A stretch of 64,000 nt of DNA from Thermobacillus xylanilyticus (GCF_907165215.1 NZ_CAJRAY010000001.1:47341-111340), one strand, 5' to 3'. Shown: positions 18,183 through 28,970, counted from the first letter of the stretch. Numbers and translations are program-made. Notes: generated from the letters alone by a model not told the origin.

Positions 18183-18755
18183 TCACAGCGATCGGACGGC
18201 CTCCATGACATCCCAGACGGTGCAGACATGGACGCCGATGTTTCGCATCTCCCGTATTCCCTGCTCGTAGACTTGCGACATCGCATCGGACACCATCACG
18301 ATGCGGAAATCGCGCTCGCTCGCCTCATAGATGGACGTGCGCGGACAATTCGGATAATTGCACCCGATGAAGACGATCGTGTCGACGCCGCGGTCCCGGA
18401 GAAACCGCTCCAGATCCGTCCCGTAGAAAGCGCCCCAGCGCGGTTTGTACATCGCCCATTCGCTGCGGCCGACCGGCTGAAATTCGCCGTTCAGCAGCCG
18501 CTCCGCATGGAGCGAAGCGTACTGCGCCGGTCGGATGTCCCGGACCAGTTCGGCGCCCTCCGTGTTCGGCGCCACGACGCGCAGACCTTGCTCGATCGCT
18601 TCTCTCCTGCACAGGTCGACGTTCGAACCGTCTTCCTTGTACAGACGGACGGCGTGGATGATCGGCAGCTCCCTTGCGCGGTACGCCTCCAGCACGGAGG
18701 CCATCCGGGGCAGCACCTCGTACGTGCCGTCAATCCGGGCGGGAGCGTCCGGCAA
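18183..18755 (-). CDS. Isochorismatase-fold cysteine hydrolase, N-terminus doubtful
   Basis: 190 residues from a TTG. The fold is clear: a lysine region (SEWAMYKPRWGAFYGTDLE), the nucleophile-cysteine strand VFIGCNYPNCPRTSIYEASE and a following VMVSDAMS. Enzymes of this fold hydrolyse amides or isochorismate using an Asp-Lys-Cys triad. The usual first strand with the Asp (DxxND) is not inside this frame. Just upstream, the same frame reads VLYCNDFTLPDAPAR, so homology continues past the only usable start. No ribosome site precedes the TTG. A start at 18704 (Met) would be shorter still. Confidence 0.65.
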   Translation of the reverse strand: MPDAPARIDGTYEVLPRMASVLEAYRARELPIIHAVRLYKEDGSNVDLCRREAIEQGLRVVAPNTEGAELVRDIRPAQYASLHAERLLNGEFQPVGRSEWAMYKPRWGAFYGTDLERFLRDRGVDTIVFIGCNYPNCPRTSIYEASERDFRIVMVSDAMSQVYEQGIREMRNIGVHVCTVWDVMEAVRSL

Positions 18756-18771
18756 GGTGAAGTCGTTACAA

Positions 18772-18801
18772 TATAATACATGATAACCAGAATCACTCCA
18801 A
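18772..18801. promoter_or_regulatory. Back-to-back promoters for isochorismatase-fold and AraC genes
   Basis: On the minus strand TTGGAG (18801-18796), 17 bases, TATTAT (18778-18773). On the plus strand a perfect TATAAT at 18772-18777. The two -10 boxes overlap, so the divergent genes would compete for polymerase. The plus-strand -10 lies over an ATG at 18780, which rules that ATG out as the AraC start. Confidence 0.6.
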
Positions 18802-18809
18802 GGAAAAAT

Positions 18810-19634
18810 ATGCTGAATGGTGATCCCGTGTCAGACAAGTATCCGGAACTGATCGAGGTCATGAAATACATCCGGCAAAACCTCCACGAACCGTTGACCA
18901 TTGAGCAATTGTCGCGTTACGCCGCACACAGCCCGTTTCATTTCATCCGCATATTCAAGGAGCAGACCGGCCTGACCCCGCAATATTACATCGCTTCCCT
19001 GCGCCTGCAAAAAGCCAAAGAACTGCTGATGACGACCGACCTGCCCGTGCGCGATATTGCGATGGAGCTGGGCTATCAGAGTCTCGGCAGCTTCACGACG
19101 CGGTTCGGCCGAAGCGTCGGCCTGACGCCGGCGGAGTTTCGAAATTCCGCCGCCCATGCCGCGGAGCACTTGCGGCAGCTGACGGACGCGGCCATCTGGC
19201 ATTCCGGGCACGAGCGGGCGCCGGGCGATTGCGTCGAGGGCTCGTTCCGCACGGAAATCCCGTTCGAAGGCTTCGTCATGGTCGGTCTGTTCAGCAAGCC
19301 GATTCCCGACGGTCTCCCGGACTACGGCACCCTGGTGCGAGCGGACAATGCCTTCCGCTTCTCCGGCGTGAAACCCGGCATCTATTACCTGATGGCCACG
19401 ACCGTATCCTGGGGGATGCAGGCCCGGGATATTCTGCTGCCCGATATGACGCTCCGGGCCCGTTCCGCATCTCCGCTCGTGGTCAGACATGGCGAGCGGA
19501 CGCCGCATCAGGAATTGACGCTGCGTCCGCCCCGGTTTGACGATCCGCCGATTTTGGTGTCGCTGCCGCTGCTTATGGAAATGTTCTATCTGCAGCAGAC
19601 AGGCAAGGGCAGCGGCCTTCCCGGCCCGCGATGA
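18810..19634 (+). CDS. AraC-family transcriptional regulator
   Basis: 274 residues from the ATG at 18810, preceded by AAGGA. Two helix-turn-helix motifs occupy the N-terminal 105 residues (LTIEQLSRYAAHSPFHFIRIFKEQTG and PVRDIAMELGYQSLGSFTTRFGRSVGLTPAEFR). The C-terminal part is an unrecognised effector-like domain. It is divergent from the isochorismatase-fold gene and shares a promoter region, so it may regulate that gene and itself. Confidence 0.87.
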   Translation: MLNGDPVSDKYPELIEVMKYIRQNLHEPLTIEQLSRYAAHSPFHFIRIFKEQTGLTPQYYIASLRLQKAKELLMTTDLPVRDIAMELGYQSLGSFTTRFGRSVGLTPAEFRNSAAHAAEHLRQLTDAAIWHSGHERAPGDCVEGSFRTEIPFEGFVMVGLFSKPIPDGLPDYGTLVRADNAFRFSGVKPGIYYLMATTVSWGMQARDILLPDMTLRARSASPLVVRHGERTPHQELTLRPPRFDDPPILVSLPLLMEMFYLQQTGKGSGLPGPR

Positions 19635-19680
19635 GTCGGCTGCGGAATGTTCCCCGTTCGGGGATGCCCTTTTCTTATGC

Positions 19681-21309
19681 TCATTCCGCGGACGAAGCCG
19701 CCACCTTCCTCCGCATCGGCGCCAGCACGAATGCCGCGAGCATGACGAGCACGCCCAGCACGGCCGCCGACCAGTACAGGCCGCCGTAGCCGTTCTCCGC
19801 CGCCAATCTCGTCACCTCGGCGACGCTGTCGGCGATGACGTCCCGCAAAGCCGGGTCCTGCACCGAGCCGATGATGTCCTGGATCTGGCCTGGGCTTGCC
19901 GCCTCCCCTCCGCCGGAAGCCATCTGCCGCCCGATGGCCGCCAGTTCGTCCAGCGCCTCTTGGGACAGATTCGCCTGTTCCACATTCTCATTCAGAATGT
20001 TCCGGAAGTCCGTCCTGAACAGTTCGCCGATATTGTTGTAGCCGCGCGCGATGAAGCCGGCATAGATCGTCGGCATGATCGTCATGCCGATCTGGCGCAG
20101 CAGCGACAGCGACGCCAGCGCGGTGCCCTTGTTCGCCCGCAAGCCTTCGGTCGCCAGAATGTTCAGCGGCGCGCCCAGGATGACCCCGATGCCGACGCCG
20201 GCCACCATGCTGGAGACGATGAACTGCCACTTCGCGTCAATCCACAGCGGGAACAATACGAATCCGATCAGCGTCAGGATGCCGGACAGCACGACGGCGA
20301 ATATGGGCCCGCGCTTGGCCACCAGCACGCCGCCCATGCCGGCGCCCACGCCCGACGCCAGCGCCAGCGGCGTCATCCAGTAGCCCGACTTCTCCGCCGG
20401 GATGCCGAGCACATTCTCGGTGAACCCCGGGATGAAAATCATGGCCGCCAGCATGCCGCCGGACAGCATGCCGATGACGAGCACCATCAGGTAGCGGGGC
20501 TGCCGGATGAGATAGAGCGGCAGGATCGGATCGCCGTTCTTGCGGCGCTCAAGCACCGACTCGTACAGGAACAGCACGATGAACAGGACGAGCCCCAAGC
20601 CGATAAACCCGGTTACATCCCATTCCCTGAAGCTTGCCCAGAAGTCGACGTCGATGTTGGTGAGGCCGTACATCAGCGACAGAATGGCAAGCGACAGGAT
20701 AACGGTTCCGGTCAGATCCAGCCGTCCCGTGCCGGGGTCCGCCGATTCCGGCAGCCGCAGGAAGGCCAGAATGAACAGCGCGGCGGCAATCGGCACGTTG
20801 ATCAGGAACAGGATGTGCCAGTTTCCGGTCCAGTCGAGCAGGAAAGACCCGATGTTGGGACCGAGAATGGCCGCAACCCCGTTCATCGCGCCGAGCATTC
20901 CCAGGTATTTCGCCTGCTTGTCGGGCTCAACCGTGCTCAAAATATGCGAATTGCCGATGATGAAAATGCCCCCGCCGCCCAGCGCCTGGATGAAGCGCGA
21001 CGCCAGGTACAGCTCGAACGTCGGACTGAGCGCCACGAACAGGGAGCCGAGACCGAACAGAACAATCTCCACGATGAACAGCCGCTTGCGGCCGTAGCGG
21101 TCGGACAGCTTGCCGACGATCGGCAGGCTGATCGCCAGGCCCAGCGTGTAAATCGTGACGCCCCAGGCTCCCCAGTTGTCCGATACGTCAAAATGCCGGT
21201 TAATCGTGGTCAGCGCCGAGCTGATGATGCCATTGTCGAGCTGCGCCATGAAGACGCCGACAGCGAACAGCAGCAGCGACCAGAAATGCGAGGTTTGCGG
21301 TTTGCCCAA
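19681..21309 (-). CDS. DHA2-family 14-helix MFS drug exporter
   Basis: 542 residues from a TTG preceded by AAGGGTGAG at seven bases. It has 14 hydrophobic helices, motif A GKLSDRYGRKRLFI, and motif C-like GPNIGSFLLDWTGNWHILFLINVP in helix 5. An extended extracellular loop before the last helix (about residues 435-500) is acidic and predicted helical. Proton-driven multidrug efflux is the family role. It converges with the AraC gene; the 46-base gap holds only a short CCCCG/CGGGG hairpin. Confidence 0.9.
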   Translation of the reverse strand: MGKPQTSHFWSLLLFAVGVFMAQLDNGIISSALTTINRHFDVSDNWGAWGVTIYTLGLAISLPIVGKLSDRYGRKRLFIVEIVLFGLGSLFVALSPTFELYLASRFIQALGGGGIFIIGNSHILSTVEPDKQAKYLGMLGAMNGVAAILGPNIGSFLLDWTGNWHILFLINVPIAAALFILAFLRLPESADPGTGRLDLTGTVILSLAILSLMYGLTNIDVDFWASFREWDVTGFIGLGLVLFIVLFLYESVLERRKNGDPILPLYLIRQPRYLMVLVIGMLSGGMLAAMIFIPGFTENVLGIPAEKSGYWMTPLALASGVGAGMGGVLVAKRGPIFAVVLSGILTLIGFVLFPLWIDAKWQFIVSSMVAGVGIGVILGAPLNILATEGLRANKGTALASLSLLRQIGMTIMPTIYAGFIARGYNNIGELFRTDFRNILNENVEQANLSQEALDELAAIGRQMASGGGEAASPGQIQDIIGSVQDPALRDVIADSVAEVTRLAAENGYGGLYWSAAVLGVLVMLAAFVLAPMRRKVAASSAE

Positions 21310-21529
21310 GCCGGCTCACCCTTTCCACAGTATGATGAAAAAGCCCGTTCCAGATTGCGTGATCCCAATGTGACACAAGCGTTACTTTCAAATATAATGC
21401 TATTTTACATCAAGGGTTATTCATAATCAAAGCGGTTTTGTCGCTATTCCGACAATTCATACTTGACTACTAAATATTTGAATTCTTAAGATAGGGGTAA
21501 CCAGTACATCCTGTTAGGAGGGCGTCTTC

Positions 21530-21919
21530 ATGGCGGGCAAACGGATTGACCATGTCGGTGTCATGGTGAAGGATCTGGACGCAAGCATTCGTTTCTACAC
21601 GGAGGTTGTCGGGCTCGAGGTGAAAAGCCGCTTCACGCATACGAAGGGCGTGCTTCAGCTTGCTTTTCTCGGTTTCGGCGGATCCGACGGGACGGAGGTT
21701 GAACTGATCCAGGGGTACAACGACAGCTTGCCGACGGAAGGCAAAGTGCATCACATCGCATTCAACGTGGACGATATCGAAGCCGAATATGCGCGCATCA
21801 AGCAGCTGGATGTGTCCTTCATTCCCGGTTTCGACACGATCACCACGCTGCCGAACGGCCACCGGTATTTCTTCATCTACGGTCCGGAGAACGAGTGGAT
21901 CGAGTTCTTCCAGCGTTGA
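21530..21919 (+). CDS. VOC-family (glyoxalase-like) protein
   Basis: A 129-residue single-domain protein with two beta-alpha-beta-beta-beta modules: KRIDHVGVMVKDLDASIRFYTEVVGLEV and KVHHIAFNVDDIEAEYARIKQL. Metal ligand positions are His8, Glu56 region (EVELIQ), His74 and Glu (EWIEFF). Such proteins include lactoylglutathione lyase and methylmalonyl-CoA epimerase; the exact reaction is undecided. A clear AGGAGGG site precedes the ATG. Confidence 0.85.
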   Translation: MAGKRIDHVGVMVKDLDASIRFYTEVVGLEVKSRFTHTKGVLQLAFLGFGGSDGTEVELIQGYNDSLPTEGKVHHIAFNVDDIEAEYARIKQLDVSFIPGFDTITTLPNGHRYFFIYGPENEWIEFFQR

Positions 21920-21927
21920 TCGGGCTT

Positions 21928-22007
21928 CGGGATTCCGGGTGCCGCCCTGCCCCCCGCGCTCACGACGACGCGGGTATGCCAACCTGCGATGCAGCCTCGG
22001 AATCCCG
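21928..22007. repeat. Ten-base inverted repeat between convergent genes
   Basis: CGGGATTCCG (21928-21937) and CGGAATCCCG (21998-22007) enclose 60 bases that include a second CCGCG / CGCGG pair. It probably folds as a large hairpin that separates the VOC gene from the minus-strand binding-protein gene. Confidence 0.55.
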
Positions 22008-22012
22008 CCCTG

Positions 22013-23026
22013 TCAATCCGAAGGCTCGGTCTCGACCATCCCCTCCCCTGATTCAATCGCATGAATGTCAACCAGCGATATCCCGGTATCCAGAAATTCC
22101 GGGATCTCCTCCCCTTCGCAGGCCTTGAGCAGATGTTCGACGATCAAGGCTCCCCAGCGGTGTTCATTCAGGGACACCGCCATCGTAATCTGACCGTTGC
22201 GAACCGCTTCCGCGATTTCGGGCATCAGGCCGAAGGTCAGCGCGTACCGGTTCAATCCCATCGCTTTCCATACCAGAATGGATGCGGCGCCGGATACGAA
22301 GTCCAGGGCGACGAAGGCGTCGAAATGCGGGTGATCGTCGATCATCCCTTCCAGATCCGCCAGCGCCTGCTCGGGAACGCCCTGATGATAACGAACCTCC
22401 AGCACGTCAATATTCGTCTCACGGTGGATGTATCCGAGAAACCCTTCCAACCGTTCGCGCAAATTCAGGCTGTCCGACTGCCCGGTGGACACGAGCACCA
22501 TGCCGCGTCCCTTCAGCAGCCCGTCAATGGCTCGTCCCATCCTTTCCCCTGCCTGGATGTTGTCCGTTCCGATATAAGAAACTCTCCGGCTGTCCGGCGC
22601 ATCGGATTCAAAACAGATGACGGGAATCCCCGCCTCCGCCGCCTTGTCGATCAGCGGCCCGAGCGCTTCCGAATCGATCGGACTGATGGCGATCCCGTCC
22701 ACACCCTGCTTGATCATCGTCTCCATCATGCGGATCTGCTGCTCCAGATTGGCTTCGTCCGGCGCCTTGATGATCAGCCGGACGCCCGCCGATTCCGCCG
22801 CCCGGGCCGCGCTCTCCGTCACCGCCTCATAATAGACATCCGCCATCGGGTAGATGATGCCGAACGTGCGCCGCGGCATCACTTCCGCTTCGGCTGCGGC
22901 GGACACGCTCTCGCGGGAAGGCGCCGGCTCCCGGCAGCCGGCGAGCGCCGCAGCCGCCAGCAGTACTGCGGCCAGCGCGGCCGTTCCCGTTTTCCTCACC
23001 GCCCGCTTCGCCATATGCCGGTTCAC
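22013..23026 (-). CDS. Periplasmic-binding-type sugar lipoprotein linked to two-component system
   Basis: 337 residues from a GTG that overlaps the regulator stop (GTGA). A signal peptide ends in lipobox ALAGC (Cys31). The RbsB-type fold is shown by FGIIYPMADVYYEAV, GVDGIAISPIDSEALGPLIDKA and VSYIGTDNIQAGERMGRAI. It is last in an operon with a YesM-like kinase and YesN-like regulator, and no permease follows. It is therefore more likely a ligand-sensing partner of the kinase than an importer subunit. Confidence 0.87.
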   Translation of the reverse strand: MNRHMAKRAVRKTGTAALAAVLLAAAALAGCREPAPSRESVSAAAEAEVMPRRTFGIIYPMADVYYEAVTESAARAAESAGVRLIIKAPDEANLEQQIRMMETMIKQGVDGIAISPIDSEALGPLIDKAAEAGIPVICFESDAPDSRRVSYIGTDNIQAGERMGRAIDGLLKGRGMVLVSTGQSDSLNLRERLEGFLGYIHRETNIDVLEVRYHQGVPEQALADLEGMIDDHPHFDAFVALDFVSGAASILVWKAMGLNRYALTFGLMPEIAEAVRNGQITMAVSLNEHRWGALIVEHLLKACEGEEIPEFLDTGISLVDIHAIESGEGMVETEPSD

Positions 23027-24150
23027 GAATGCCCGCTCCTCTGGACGACCGGCTGCCCCGCCTTGCCCCGCTTGCGAAAATCGCGGATCGTCATCCCGGT
23101 CAACCGTTTGAACACGTTGGAGAAATAGTGCGGATCCTGGTACCCGACCCGGCAGGCGATTTCATACGATTTCGCTTTGGTCGACAAGAGCAGCTCCATC
23201 GCCTTCTTGATCCGGGTTTCCATCACATATTCAATGAACGTCGTTCCGGTCTCCTGGCTGAACACTTTGCTCAGGTGGCTGGGGCTGACATTGACATGTC
23301 TGGCCGCGTCATGCAGGGACAGCCGTTCGTCCCCGTAATGCTCTTGCACAAATTGCTTTACCCGGGCAATCAGGACGCTGTAGCGGTCGCTGGACTGCGA
23401 GCGCCAATGCCAGAACAGCTCGGCGAGCTGATCCAGGTACTCGCAGGCCGCCTCCCATGAGCGGATGGCGCTGATCCGGCTCTTCATCTCCGGCAGCCAG
23501 TCGTCCGGCCGCACCTGCTCGCCGTACTGCTCCCCGGCTTCCCGGAATATGGTGAGCGTCAGGTCGTGGAGCAGGAAAAATCCGTACAGCGACGACTCCC
23601 AATCGACATTCTCCAGATCCTTCGCGAAACGCCGGATGTGCAGTTCCTTCTGCTCCGGCGAACCGACCTTCAGAAATTCCACAAACCCTTCCCGGTCGAG
23701 GCTGAGCGGATAATCCAGCGATTCGTGTCCCAGCAGGTCGATCCGGCCGGCAGGCAGGGACCGATGCGTTTCGCTCGCCTCTTCCTTGGCGCTGATGACC
23801 CGGAGCACCCGGATGATGTCTTCGGCGCTGACCGGCTTCAGGCAATAGTCCTCGACTCCGATGCGGATCGCCTGCCGGGCGTATTCGAATTCATCGTGGC
23901 CGCTCAGGATGATGATTTTGATGCCCGGCTGCATTTTGCGGACGATCGCGCTCAGCTCCAGACCGTTCATGAACGGCATCCGGATGTCCGTAATCAGAAT
24001 GTCCGGCTTCAGCTTCTCGATGAGCGGCAGCGCCAGCTCGCCGTCGGGCGCATCCCCGCAATACACAAACCCTTCCTTCTCCCAATCGATGCAGTTTCGC
24101 ATGTTCTCGCGAACGACAATCTCGTCATCCACCAGGAACACTTTCTTCAA
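23023..24150 (-). CDS. Response regulator with AraC-type DNA-binding domain (YesN-like)
   Basis: 375 residues. The receiver domain (1-125) carries LVDDE at 6-10, the phosphoacceptor Asp55 in ILITDIRMP and Lys in DYCLKPV. A linker precedes the C-terminal AraC helix-turn-helix pair (LSLHDAARHVNVSPSHLSKVFSQETG; SYEIACRVGYQDPHYFSNVFKRLTG). It overlaps the kinase by 26 bases and the binding-protein gene by 4. The divergent sugar ABC operon is its likely target. Confidence 0.92.
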   Translation of the reverse strand: MKKVFLVDDEIVVRENMRNCIDWEKEGFVYCGDAPDGELALPLIEKLKPDILITDIRMPFMNGLELSAIVRKMQPGIKIIILSGHDEFEYARQAIRIGVEDYCLKPVSAEDIIRVLRVISAKEEASETHRSLPAGRIDLLGHESLDYPLSLDREGFVEFLKVGSPEQKELHIRRFAKDLENVDWESSLYGFFLLHDLTLTIFREAGEQYGEQVRPDDWLPEMKSRISAIRSWEAACEYLDQLAELFWHWRSQSSDRYSVLIARVKQFVQEHYGDERLSLHDAARHVNVSPSHLSKVFSQETGTTFIEYVMETRIKKAMELLLSTKAKSYEIACRVGYQDPHYFSNVFKRLTGMTIRDFRKRGKAGQPVVQRSGHS

Positions 24151-25966
24151 GGTGCGTCCCCCCTTGAACCGGAATCGTGATCTCTACGGTCGTGCCCGCG
24201 CCTTCCCTGCTGTCGAGCACAATGCCGTATTGCGGGCCGTAATACAGACGAAGGCGCCGCTGCACGTTGAGCAGTCCGAATCCGCTGTCGGGCTCGCTTT
24301 CCCCCTGCGGCACCAGGGGATCGTCCAGCAGACCGCGAAGCTCGGCCAGTTTTCCGGCGCTCATGCCGATGCCGTTGTCCGCGACCGAAAGCCGGATCGT
24401 CCGGTCCTGATCGGAAGCGCCGGAGATCCGGATCCGCCCCTTGCCCCGCTTGTTCTTGATGCCGTGATACAAGGCGTTCTCCACAATCGGCTGCAGCGTC
24501 ATCTTCAGAATCGGTACGGCCCGCAATTCCTGCGGAATGTCAATCTCGTAATCCAGGATGTCGGAATAGCGCATCTGCTGAATGACCAGATAATTGCGGA
24601 CATGCTCCACTTCTTCCCCGACCGAAATGAGATCCCGCCCCTTGCTCAGGCTGATGCGGAAAAAACGGGACAGCGCCTGCACGAGCCGGATCACTTCCCG
24701 ATTCTTCCCCGCTTCCGCCATCCATACGATGGAATCGAGCGAATTGTAGAGGAAATGGGGGTTGATCTGCGCTTGCAGCGTGCGCAGCTCCGCCTTCCGG
24801 ACCTGTTCCCGCTCGCGGATGCTGCGCTCCATCAGCATGCGGATCTGCTCGATCATGATGTTGAAGCTGTTGCCGAGATCGGCCAGCTCATCCGTGCCGG
24901 CGGGCCTCACCTTCACTTCGAAGAACCCCGAAGCCGCCTTGCGCATCTTGTGTTTCAAAATCTGGATCGGCCGGGTCAGCCGCGAGGTGAGGTAGACATA
25001 GAGGCCGATGGTGAACACGATGCTCAGTCCGACGCTCAGGAAGATGAGCCGCCGGATCTCGCGGGCATCCTTGGCGATCTCGCGGAGAGGCGCGATGCCG
25101 ATCATTTTCCAGCCGGTATCCGCCGAGGTCGTGTATGTGATGAAGATTTGCCCGTCAGGTCCGTCTTCCACGAAACTGTCCGACTTCCGGTCCAATCGCG
25201 GCGCAAGATCGGCGGCGGACGGAAGGAGATGCGCATAAGACGAGTCCGCGGCGAACAGCGGCTTGCCGGCAGAATCCGCCACATAGAAATACCCCGCATG
25301 TCCGGCCATTGCATCCCGGATATAGCGCAGCACCGTATCCGCGTCCAAATCGATCACGATAAAGCCGATCACCTCGCGGGTAATCCGCTGCCTGACGGTC
25401 GTCATGATCGACACGACATGCTCCGAATCGTATTGAAAACCGTCCAGCCGGTCCTGGGGCAGCATCTCGTCGGGCGGAACGATCAGCACCTCGTCCGGCG
25501 CGTTCATCAAATATTGAAAATGCGGGTTGCGGAGCGGATTCTGGTTCAGGGCGAACACCCCCCGCCGCTCGCTGATGCCCCGGCCGTACAGATTGACCAT
25601 GGAGATGTTCAGCACGCTGTCATTTCGGTACGTCTTGCGGTAGAGGTCGAACGCCTGCAGAATGTCCTTCGCATCGGCGTAGGAATCGGTCTGGGAGAAC
25701 AGGAAGCGGAGCACGGCCTGGTGGTTTTCCAACTCGAGCAGACGCGCGGTATCCTGAAAGAGCACATCGATGTCCCGGGCCAGCCGGTCCGCGGTGAGCA
25801 GGAAGGAAGCCTTGCTGTGTTCGGAGATCGTTCGGAACGATTTCTGGTAGGACACGATGCCGACGGCGATCAGCGGAACGATCGTCAGCATCACGAACAT
25901 GGCAAGCATTTTGACCCGCAGACTGGACAAAATCCATTGCGACACCTTCTTCATGCCCGGTCCCAT
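24125..25966 (-). CDS. Sensor histidine kinase, YesM-like
   Basis: About 613 residues. Transmembrane helix 1 (MLAMFVMLTIVPLIAVGIV) is followed by a large extracellular dCache-type sensor, helix 2 near residue 300, a HAMP domain (TRPIQILKHKMR), the His_kinase domain with phosphoacceptor in QAQINPHFLYNSLDSIVWM and a C-terminal ATPase with VENALYHGIKNK and DNGIGM. The start at 25966 follows GGGGGAG; 25954 is also possible. It is first in the operon with its regulator and sensor lipoprotein. Confidence 0.92.
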   Translation of the reverse strand: MGPGMKKVSQWILSSLRVKMLAMFVMLTIVPLIAVGIVSYQKSFRTISEHSKASFLLTADRLARDIDVLFQDTARLLELENHQAVLRFLFSQTDSYADAKDILQAFDLYRKTYRNDSVLNISMVNLYGRGISERRGVFALNQNPLRNPHFQYLMNAPDEVLIVPPDEMLPQDRLDGFQYDSEHVVSIMTTVRQRITREVIGFIVIDLDADTVLRYIRDAMAGHAGYFYVADSAGKPLFAADSSYAHLLPSAADLAPRLDRKSDSFVEDGPDGQIFITYTTSADTGWKMIGIAPLREIAKDAREIRRLIFLSVGLSIVFTIGLYVYLTSRLTRPIQILKHKMRKAASGFFEVKVRPAGTDELADLGNSFNIMIEQIRMLMERSIREREQVRKAELRTLQAQINPHFLYNSLDSIVWMAEAGKNREVIRLVQALSRFFRISLSKGRDLISVGEEVEHVRNYLVIQQMRYSDILDYEIDIPQELRAVPILKMTLQPIVENALYHGIKNKRGKGRIRISGASDQDRTIRLSVADNGIGMSAGKLAELRGLLDDPLVPQGESEPDSGFGLLNVQRRLRLYYGPQYGIVLDSREGAGTTVEITIPVQGGTHLEESVPGG

Positions 25967-26140
25967 TCCTTCTCCCCCGCCTGTCAACTACCTGTATTTT
26001 ATACCAGGACAGGTTGTAAGCGTATGCAGCAATAAAAAATTCCACCCTTTCAACAAAATAAAAAACATTTCCGTCCCCTCGCGCTCCAACTTCCCAAAAA
26101 TGCGAAACAAACTCCTTTCATCCTCCATATTTTCGAAATT

Positions 26141-26154
26141 TGAAAGCGGTTAAG
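26141..26154 (+). promoter_or_regulatory. Possible degenerate cre (CcpA) site upstream of the sugar ABC operon
   Basis: TGAAAGCGGTTAAG matches the cre consensus TGWAARCGNTWWCA except for the last two bases. It lies 50 bases before the binding-protein start in a promoter-proximal position. Catabolite control would suit a sugar importer, but the match is imperfect. Confidence 0.35.
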
Positions 26155-26203
26155 ATGGGGATGTGCCTCGTACGAGGATGTTCATTGAGGGAGGTTGACC
26201 CAT

Positions 26204-27256
26204 TTGAAAACACGGAAAATCATGCCGATTCTGCTGCTCGCCGTCTGTCTGGTCATCAGCGCATGCGGCGGCGGCAGCAAAAATTCGGGAACGGGCGGCG
26301 GCGGAGACAACAAGCCCGCTTCCACGAATGCATCACAAGGCTCCGAGACGCCGAATGAGCCGACACCCCCGGCAGGCAAGAAGATTGTGCTCGGCTTCGC
26401 CCAGGTCGGCGCCGAGAGCGGCTGGCGCACGGCCAATACGGAATCGATCAAGGAAGCGGCGGCCGCGGCCGGCATCGAGCTGAAATTTTCCGACGCGCAG
26501 CAGAAACAGGAGAACCAGATCAAGGCCATCCGTTCGTTCATCCAGCAGAAGGTCGACGTCATCGCTTTCTCGCCGGTCGTCGAATCGGGGTGGGAGACGG
26601 TGCTGCAGGAAGCGAAGGAAGCCGGCATCCCCGTCATTCTGACCGACCGCGCGATCGATTCGGAAGACGAATCGCTGTATGTCTCGTTCATCGGCTCGGA
26701 CTTCGTGGAGGAAGGGCGCCGCGCCGGGCGCTGGCTGCTGGAGCAGTTCAAGGACGCGACGGAACCGGTCAACATCGTCGAGCTGCAGGGAACGACAGGC
26801 TCCGCTCCCGCGATCGACCGCAAGGCCGGGTTCGAAGAGGTCATCAAGGAGAACCCGAACCTCAAAATCATCGCTTCGCAGACCGGCGACTTCACCCGCG
26901 CGAAAGGCAAGGAAGTCATGCAGTCGTTCCTGCAGGCGCACAAGGACATCGACGTGCTGTACGCCCATAACGACGACATGGGCCTCGGCGCGATCCAGGC
27001 CATCGAAGCGGCCGGCCTCGTTCCGGGCAAAGATATCATCATCATTACGGTGGACGCGGTAAGAGACGGCATGCAGGCGGCGGCGGACGGCAAGATCAAC
27101 TTCATTGTGGAGTGCAACCCGCTGCTCGGGCCGCAGCTGATGGACGCCGTCAAAGCGGTGGTGGAAGGCAAGGAAGTGCCGAAGCGGATCGTCACCGAGG
27201 AAGGGACGTTCACTTCGGAAGAAGCGAAGGCCGCCCTGCCGGACCGGAAATACTGA
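26204..27256 (+). CDS. Sugar ABC transporter substrate-binding lipoprotein (YtfQ-like), first copy
   Basis: About 350 residues. The TTG at 26204 lies nine bases after GGGAGG; TTG 26195 and ATG 26222 are alternatives. A lipobox (VISAC) and a Gly/Asn/Thr-rich linker precede a type I binding fold with KIVLGFAQVGAESGWRTANT, DVIAFSPVVESGWETVLQEA and VLYAHNDDMGLGAIQAIEAAG. These match YtfQ-type proteins that bind galactofuranose. It is followed by two hairpins before the ATPase gene. A paralogue ends the operon. Confidence 0.9.
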   Translation: MKTRKIMPILLLAVCLVISACGGGSKNSGTGGGGDNKPASTNASQGSETPNEPTPPAGKKIVLGFAQVGAESGWRTANTESIKEAAAAAGIELKFSDAQQKQENQIKAIRSFIQQKVDVIAFSPVVESGWETVLQEAKEAGIPVILTDRAIDSEDESLYVSFIGSDFVEEGRRAGRWLLEQFKDATEPVNIVELQGTTGSAPAIDRKAGFEEVIKENPNLKIIASQTGDFTRAKGKEVMQSFLQAHKDIDVLYAHNDDMGLGAIQAIEAAGLVPGKDIIIITVDAVRDGMQAAADGKINFIVECNPLLGPQLMDAVKAVVEGKEVPKRIVTEEGTFTSEEAKAALPDRKY

Positions 27257-27289
27257 TCCGCTTGCCGACCGGCATCAGCACAACGATCG

Positions 27290-27326
27290 GCCGCCCCAAC
27301 CCCCGCACGGGGGCGGGGTGGCTTTG
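27290..27326 (+). repeat. GC-rich hairpin after the first binding-protein gene
   Basis: GCCGCCCC-aa-CCCCC, loop GCAC, GGGGG-c-GGGGTGGC, followed by TTTG. It could attenuate transcription into the ATPase and permease genes or protect the upstream mRNA. Confidence 0.65.
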
Positions 27327-27380
27327 TTCAAAGATAAGCATTTACAAGTCTCACGCCTGTCATCGGCTGATCTTTCACCG

Positions 27381-27426
27381 CAAAACGGATGCGTCCGCCC
27401 ATGAGGACGGCGCCAGCCGTTTTTGC
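27381..27426 (+). terminator. Second intercistronic hairpin with T run
   Basis: AAAACGG-atgc-GTCC and GGAC-ggcgccag-CCGTTTTT form an interrupted stem with a five-T tail, 32 bases before the ATPase start. As a leaky terminator it would give more binding protein than permease. Confidence 0.55.
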
Positions 27427-27457
27427 TTGCTTCAATTCCTGACAAGGGGGCGGCAGC

Positions 27458-28966
<1,509 letters not shown>

Positions 28967-28970
28967 CGCC

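Noticed and set aside
19537..21426. Long plus-strand frame over the DHA2 exporter
   Set aside because: Antisense shadow; starts inside the AraC gene and has His/Gln/Arg-rich low-information sequence.
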